A stretch of 64,000 bases of DNA, taken from the NCBI GenBank assembly GCA_033398695.1, contig CM065802.1, positions 202,077,096-202,141,095 of the forward strand, given 5' to 3'. The translations under genes and the position numbers were made by a program. A model generated the notes under the pieces. The model saw nothing but the letters and a program-made list of their open reading frames with translations, made no database searches and was not told the origin of the DNA. Shown in pieces: positions 58,250-64,000 of the stretch; position 1 is the first letter of the stretch, and each line of letters starts with the position of its first letter. Source of the stretch: Orobanche coerulescens (Eukaryota; Streptophyta; Magnoliopsida; Lamiales; Orobanchaceae).

Positions 58250-61200
58250 TGTAACACCCCCAAATCCTATTTGGTTAATACAGTGCCGTGGACCCCACAC
58301 CAGGAGATCCACCAGGCGAACATGACTAAAATACATCAAATTATCCAACAAGGGAGATCACAGTCTATACTATGATATCCGACACAATATTACGATAAGG
58401 AATTTCAACGATAATGATGGGCCTACATGGCCAAAAATGAACATACAACAACATCCACGAGCATTGCTCAGGTAATACAAAATGACAACAACTGACAAAA
58501 CTAGAGTACTCCAAACTATCTGACCGACATGAACATCTCAGACTAGTATCGCTCGAATGCCTCGTCGCCATCTTCATGCCCCTGTGTCTCAACTCTCTCC
58601 TTGCAAGCACCTAAAAGATGAAAACATGTTCCACCCCTACGGGGTCAGTCATCCAGATAATGAACATCAAATACATGTATAACATGATATGCATCCAAAG
58701 GCAGAATGAAACGGTACCATAATAATAATGATACGAAATGCTCACAAACCAAGGTAAGAACCGAGCATTCGTGAAATATTATGCCCACGGCATATGAACA
58801 ACCTGCTCAACATATTATGACAAAGGTGCCCAACGGCAAACCATAAGTATAGAACATCACAATGAATTACACGAAGATGAACCAAACCAGAATTGAATTA
58901 AATATGAATCACAATGCCCGAAGGCTCCAACGAATATACCAAGACATCACAAAGGCCTGAAAGTCACTCAGCGGAAGCTTTTAATCAACACAATGGCCTG
59001 AAGCCAAAATAGCCCGAAGCTATATCAATGAGGGCCGAAGCCACGACACGAAGCCGTATCACAATGATACAATCCAATGGCTGTGACCAACTGAACTGTA
59101 GGTGTTGGGAAACCAACCACAAAGGTTCAAGCCCCAAACTTACCCATAATGAGATCACCGAGCGACCGTGACCTGCTGAATTACAGGTGCTGGGAAACCA
59201 GCCGCGAAGGTTCAAGCCCCAGACTTACCCATAATGAGATCATTAACATGACTGTGACCTACTGAACTGTAGGTGTTGGGAAACCAACCACGAAGGTTCA
59301 ATCCCCAAGCTTACCCATAATGAGATCATTAACATGACCGTGACCTATTGAACTATAGGTGTTGGGGAACCAACCACAAAGGGTCAAGCCCCAAGCTTAC
59401 CCATCGAGCACTAGCCGAGACTAGCCTCCAAAACACAATTAATCACAAACGGCAACGATCCCAAGATTACCGAATTCACAAGAATAATAGTGTGCTGCCT
59501 TGAGTCGGCCAACACGAAAATAATGACTCATGGATGGGCACCGTCCTCGGCGGTCCTAATTCAATTCCTCGATTACCTTAGAATGGTCAATCAATAACAA
59601 CGACACCATGGATGGGAACTATCCTCGACAGTCCCAATTCAATACCTCGATTGCCTTAGAATGGCCAATCGGTAACAATGATACAACAGATGATTCAAAA
59701 CCTCGATTGCCTTAGAATGGCCAACCGATAACAATGATACAACGAATGATTCAAGACCTCGATTGCCTTAGAACGGCCAATCAATAACAATGATACAACA
59801 AATTTGTCAATACCTCGATTGCGTTAGAACGGCCAATCGATAACAATGATATAACGAATGCCTCAGCACCTTTAATCGGTTACCGAAGATGGAGATGAGG
59901 AACGAATGCGCTAATGCCTTTAATCGGCCAAAACAACATCAATGACAAAACACCAACATGAATAAAAATGACTACAACAATGTCTCAAATCAACATCCAT
60001 ATCAACAACAACAATAGATACATCGATACCACGAACCGGATATCGACAATGACATTAGCACCAAGTATCCCAATGCCTTGAATCGGCCATTAATGAACAA
60101 CAATAATCATTTGGCATAATTGCCTAAGATTATCGTATCAAACGATCCCATGATATCAATGAACTCATGAATAGACTACGTCTCGGAATGATACAACACA
60201 TTCATACACATATATGATAACATTAATCTCATTGACTAGTACAAGTATAAAACTTGCCTCAAACCGAAGGCGAGAAAGTCCTTCCACGATCAACGTCCTT
60301 TGAGGAATTATCGGCCGCTCGAACAACCTTGAATAACACAAGTACCAACAATTTGCTTAATATACGAATCAAGCATGATCACAACTAACTCAAAAGTGGA
60401 TACAACACTACCCAAACTCATTGGGGCAATCTAACAAACACGTTGTAAACAATCATCCGTTGTTTACAACCAAACCCAAATATATCGAAAACCAACCTCC
60501 AAATGGGTGATTCAATCCAACAAAACATCATTAATACCATCAATAATCCAATAGGAATACTCCAGTCGAGATTACGACAACATCTAGTCGAAACCCCCGA
60601 AATTCCAAAGTCAACACTCAAGGTGTTCTTGAACAATTCCCCAAATATTCATAAATCCCAAAAATTACATCAATGAATCCATAAGAATACAAGTATCCAA
60701 GGTAGATAATCCAGATACAAGATATTCCAACATGATAGCAATCTAACTCGAAGAGATCGGGAAGAAAACCCTCAAATCCCGAAATTCAAGGTTAAGTGAA
60801 AAGTTACCTTGATTTGGAGTGATGGAGAGGATTAAATGATGATTAATCTGGAGTAGGATCTAGAAGATGATGCTAGATGATTGCAGCTCGAAAAGATCTT
60901 TGTGAATCGCCCAAAATCATCCAGAATGGTTGAGAAATGAAGAAATGACGAAATGAAGAGTGAAGTGACCTACTTATACAAAACCCAGCTTAGCGCGCGC
61001 TAGCTCCTGTGATTAGCGTGCGCTGGCGGGTTCACTGGGTAGTCCAGTACCCAATGCCTGCATCGTTAGCGTGCGCTACGAACTTGGTAGCATGCACTAA
61101 CGCCTCCTCTTAGCATACGTTAACCTTGTGTTAGCTTGTGCTACCTGATAGTTGGTGACCAAAATATTGGAGTCCAAAACCTACTGTTCTATGCCCTGCT

Positions 61201-61639
61201 CGCCTTAACGTGCGCTACTCTGATGCCTTAGCGTGCATTACCAGTATAGTTAGTGTACGCTACTTACCACTTGTAGCGTGCGCAACGAATTTCCCAAACC
61301 AGCCCATTACCTTCTGGACTGTCTGCCTCACTTGCGCTAGCGTGCGCTAATACTGAGCTATAGCGTGCTCTACATGTACTCAATTAGCGAGCGCTAACAA
61401 GAGTACGTAGCATGCTCTACCTCACACACAAACTACCAAAAATGATGATGATGACAATGATCTCGTGTCGATCTCAAACAGTGATGTATGATGAATAACA
61501 ACTGATATACGATTCCAAAGTACGCCGAACGGTGAACACAATTGAATGAATAAGAATGATGAATAAATATTACTGACTGAAAAAAATTCTGAGTGAAAAT
61601 TACTGAATGATAATGATGAATTCACAACCGGGTATTACA
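58250..61639 (-). repeat. Element F 5' LTR (3390 bp)
   Basis: It matches 51616-55540 but lacks the 678-bp duplication. It has four 86-bp units (59079, 59164, 59250, 59336) and about six 56-bp units. Its donor CAAG|GTAACT is at 60807/60808, the TATA-like TGTATAAGTAGG at about 60969-60980, and the 12-mer array at 60991-61415. Confidence 0.92.
60969..61415 (-). promoter_or_regulatory. Element F 5' LTR promoter with phased 12-mer array
   Basis: The array repeats the layout of the 3' LTR copy (first motifs at 60991 and 61014, 23 bp apart). Several motifs are mutated, often at CpG. Confidence 0.7.
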
Positions 61640-61644
61640 ATCAC

Positions 61645-62260
61645 TGCTCCAGTCAAGAGCACAAGCGCGCAACATGTCCTCGAATGTCTGGATAGTGCAT
61701 TCCTACTGTCCATCTGACTGAGGATGAAAAGAGGTACTTAGACTCAAGCAAGAACCCAACGCCTTATGCACCGCCTGCCAAAAGTGCGATACAAAATGGC
61801 CATCCCGATCCAAAACAATAGACTTTGGAGTATCGTGAAGCCTCACAATCTGTGTAATGAACACACGAGCCAATTTCTCCGGACCCCAAGTATCCTTGAT
61901 GCCCAGAAAATATGCTGACTTGGTCAGACGGTCCACAATTACCGAAACCATATTCATGCCCGATCTCGATCTCGGCAAGCTCATGATGAAGTACATTGAG
62001 ATATCTTCCCATTTCCATTCCAGAATAGGAAGCGACTGAATTAATCCAGCCGGTCGCTAATGCTCGATTTTGACCCGCTGACAAGTCAAACATCTTGCTA
62101 CAAATTGTGCGACCTCTTCCTTCATATCATTCCACCAGAAATTCCTCCTCAGGTCCTTGTACATCTTACTCGAACCAGGATGAACGGAGTAAGGCGTAGC
62201 ATGTGCCTCGCGCAAAATACCCTGCCTCAATTCTGAGTCGTTCGGGGCACATAGCCGACT
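61645..62260 (-). pseudogene. Element E integrase core (right of F)
   Basis: In sense it continues from the RNase H/integrase linker after a stop at 62261. The zinc region (HPGSSKMYKDLRRNFWW, CLTCQRVK) is followed by the rve core: VSVIVDRLTKSAYFLGI with the first Asp, SIVLDRDGHFVSHFWQAVH with the second, and SFHPQSDGQ. A stop (61703-61705) comes just before the catalytic Glu codon. At least one further stop lies near 62055. F interrupts about 25 codons later. Confidence 0.88.
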
Positions 62261-64000
62261 CTAGAATCTCAATACCCCATCTTCGTGAATCACAAACCCA
62301 GGAGACTTTCCCTTAAGAATATTCTCTTGGATTTGAGAAATCATCGGATCCTCCAACTGCTTCAGTTTAATTTCATCGGTCAGAGACGACGAAATCTCTA
62401 AAGCGCAAAGTTGCCCGACAGCTCCCAGCAATGAAATCTCAATACCTAACCCGATCAAAACCTGCTGAAGCTCAGACTGAGATGTAAGGATCTCAAGCAT
62501 CCACAATGCAACCGGTTTCCGACTTAATTCGTCGACCACGATGTTCGGCTTGCCCGGATGATACAGGATTTCAAGATCATAATCCTTAATCAATTCTAAC
62601 CACCTCCTTTGCCTCATATTCAGCTCCCGTTGGGTAAATATGTATTTCAGACTTTTATGATCGGTAAAAATCTGACACGTAGAGCCAAAAAGATAGTGAC
62701 GCCAAATCTTGAGCGCAAAAACAACCGCTGCTAACTCCAAATCGTGAGTAGGGTAGTTAAGATCATACGGCCTCAACTGTCTCGACGCAGACGCGATAGT
62801 CTTATCGTGCTGCATCAATACGCACCCAAGACCCTGACCAGAAGCATCGCTATAAACGGCAAAACCCTCGTTGCCACACGGCAATGCTAAAGTCGGGGCT
62901 GAAGTCAAACGCCTCTTCAGCTCCTCAAAACTCGACTGCCTCTTGTCATTCCAGACGAACTTCTCGGATTTCTGGAGCAACTGTGTAAGTGGCTGAGCCA
63001 TTTTTGAGAACCCCTCGACGAACCTACGGTAGTATCTAGCCAAATCTAAGAAACTACGGACCTCCCTCACGTTCTTAGGCGGTGCCCAATCTAATACCGC
63101 CTCAATCTTCTGTGGATCAACACGGACCCCCTCGGCTGAAATCACGTGACCCAGAAACATGACTTCCTTCAGCCAGAACTCACACTTCGAGAACTTTGCA
63201 TAGAGTCGCTCGGTCCTCAAAATGTCTAACACCACACGTAGATGATGGGCATGCTCCTCCTCGGTCTTCGAATAAATGAGGATATCGTCAATGAAGACGA
63301 CGACACAGTTATCCAAATACTCGATAAAGACCTTGTTCATCAACTGCATGAACACTGCCGGCGCGTTAGTTAACCCAGAGGGCATAACCACAAACTCATA
63401 ATGTCCGTATCTCGTCCGAAAAATTGTTTTTGGAACATCGGACTCCTTCACCCGAAGCTGATAGTACCCCGATCTCAAGTCGATCTTCGAGAATACCGCA
63501 GCTCCCTGAAACTGGTCGAACAAGTCATCAATCCTCGGCAAAGGATACTTGTTCTTGATGGTTACTTTGTTTAGCTGGCGATACTCGATACATAAGCATA
63601 ATGAACCATCCTTATTCCACACAAACAAGACCAGTGCGCCCCAAGGCGAAGAGATCGGTAGAATATATTCCGACTGAAGAAGCTCACTCAATTGCTTCTT
63701 CAACTCAGCCATCTCTGAAGGTGCCATGCGGTACGGTGCCTTTGAAATCAGAGCCGCACCCGGCTCTAACTCTATAGCAAACTCAACCTCACGCTCCGGT
63801 GGCAATCCCGGTAGATCATCAGGAAAAACATCAGGAAAATCACTAACGACTGGAATCGATGAAAGCTCGACTCCACTACCCTCCGCCTCCAGGGCGTAAA
63901 ACCAATAACCAGTACACCCCTTCCGTAGGAGTCTCATCGCCCTCAAAGCGTTAATAACGAACTTCTGGTTTCCCCTCTTTCGCCCTGCGAAAGAGTGCTC
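62261..64000 (-). CDS. Element E protease end, reverse transcriptase and RNase H (runs off window)
   Basis: This frame is open from the window edge to 62261, about 579 codons, without a stop. It holds the protease/RT linker [20 protein letters not shown], then [39 protein letters not shown] and [15 protein letters not shown]. The palm motifs are [15 protein letters not shown] (Ser for the usual Phe) and [17 protein letters not shown]. RNase H follows with [39 protein letters not shown] and [19 protein letters not shown]. It would copy element RNA into DNA in the particle. The Phe-to-Ser change in a conserved motif and the stop at the end suggest recent loss of function. Confidence 0.93.
   Translation of the reverse strand, partial: EHSFAGRKRGNQKFVINALRAMRLLRKGCTGYWFYALEAEGSGVELSSIPVVSDFPDVFPDDLPGLPPEREVEFAIELEPGAALISKAPYRMAPSEMAELKKQLSELLQSEYILPISSPWGALVLFVWNKDGSLCLCIEYRQLNKVTIKNKYPLPRIDDLFDQFQGAAVFSKIDLRSGYYQLRVKESDVPKTIFRTRYGHYEFVVMPSGLTNAPAVFMQLMNKVFIEYLDNCVVVFIDDILIYSKTEEEHAHHLRVVLDILRTERLYAKFSKCEFWLKEVMFLGHVISAEGVRVDPQKIEAVLDWAPPKNVREVRSFLDLARYYRRFVEGFSKMAQPLTQLLQKSEKFVWNDKRQSSFEELKRRLTSAPTLALPCGNEGFAVYSDASGQGLGCVLMQHDKTIASASRQLRPYDLNYPTHDLELAAVVFALKIWRHYLFGSTCQIFTDHKSLKYIFTQRELNMRQRRWLELIKDYDLEILYHPGKPNIVVDELSRKPVALWMLEILTSQSELQQVLIGLGIEISLLGAVGQLCALEISSSLTDEIKLKQLEDPMISQIQENILKGKSPGFVIHEDGVLRF

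Larger units (their letters stand above)
51616..61639 (-). mobile_element. Element F: gag-only LTR retrotransposon (TR-GAG-like) inside E integrase
   Basis: LTRs 51616-55540 and 58250-61639 flank a 2.7-kb interior that encodes only gag. Left flank GTCAC (51611-51615) and right flank ATCAC (61640-61644) are a 5-bp TSD with one change. The E reading frame resumes on both sides. Absence of protease, RT and integrase makes it dependent on another chromovirus, perhaps one of the C type, with which it shares its U3 array. Confidence 0.92.
48213..64000 (-). mobile_element. Element E: young chromovirus of the D family (3' LTR and pol)
   Basis: The 3' LTR (48213-50889), PPT and pol lie in the window; gag and the 5' LTR lie to the right. 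pol is split by F (51616-61639) in the integrase and the LTR by MITE M (48922-49593). The LTR, without M, is about 2 kb and resembles D's. The RT part is one long open frame, so E is much less decayed than D. E is inserted in LTR I. Confidence 0.92.

Noticed and set aside
1..64000. Host protein-coding gene
   Set aside because: Every long frame belongs to a retroelement or is a shadow; no other conserved domain was recognised.

Overview
This window is plant nuclear DNA made almost entirely of nested LTR retrotransposons. The lineages are plant-specific: an Athila-type Ty3/gypsy element, chromodomain-bearing Ty3/gypsy chromoviruses and a Ty1/copia element. tRNA-iMet and tRNA-Asp type primer sites and a hAT-type MITE agree with this. 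The species cannot be named from the sequence; a large-genome flowering plant, probably a eudicot, fits best. I see no host gene, rRNA or tRNA gene. I use letters for the elements.

Layout. K is an old, decayed Ty1/copia element on the minus strand and is the scaffold of the window. Its pieces lie at 10975-13523 (integrase, protease, gag), 33409-34558 and 44579-44996 (leader and PBS) and 44998-45262 (start of its LTR). Five insertions split it. C (8670-10974) is the 5' end of a chromovirus, itself cut by A (1-8669), an Athila-type element that lost RT, RNase H and most of integrase but kept gag, protease and a Transposase_32-like ORF. D (13524-33403) is a decayed chromovirus with TSD TTTTT; it carries a coding-free LTR element G (20438-28820, plus strand, TSD AAGCC) and a solo LTR S (29464-31905, TSD CCGTG). 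H (34559-44578) is a chromovirus with several frameshifts. I (45263-48212) is the start of a plus-strand LTR. I is cut by E (48213 to the window end), a younger chromovirus of the same family as D. E has a 672-bp hAT MITE M in its 3' LTR and a gag-only element F (51616-61639) inside its integrase. The nesting K > I > E > F is four levels deep.

Shared organisation. Most of the LTRs have one architecture: a U3 array of short CG-rich inverted repeats, a TATA box, a pyrimidine-rich leader, a splice donor (mostly CAAG|GTAA) and, in the chromoviruses C, D and E and in G and S, a pair of stem-loops nearer the LTR end. In C, D and F a splice-acceptor-like sequence lies directly before the gag ATG. 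The arrays use one of two motifs, TAGCGCACGCTA (C, F, G, I, S) or GCCGCGGC (A, D, E). Both follow the same spacing rule: 21-24 bp within clusters and about 50-53 or 75 bp between clusters. In the GCCGCGGC class a GTAC lies exactly 12 bp from the motif in all nine cases I measured, in both the Athila element and the chromoviruses. A second copy of such a promoter module lies inside A, upstream of the Transposase_32-like ORF. This phased promoter module, apparently exchanged between retrotransposon lineages, is the most interesting signal in the window.
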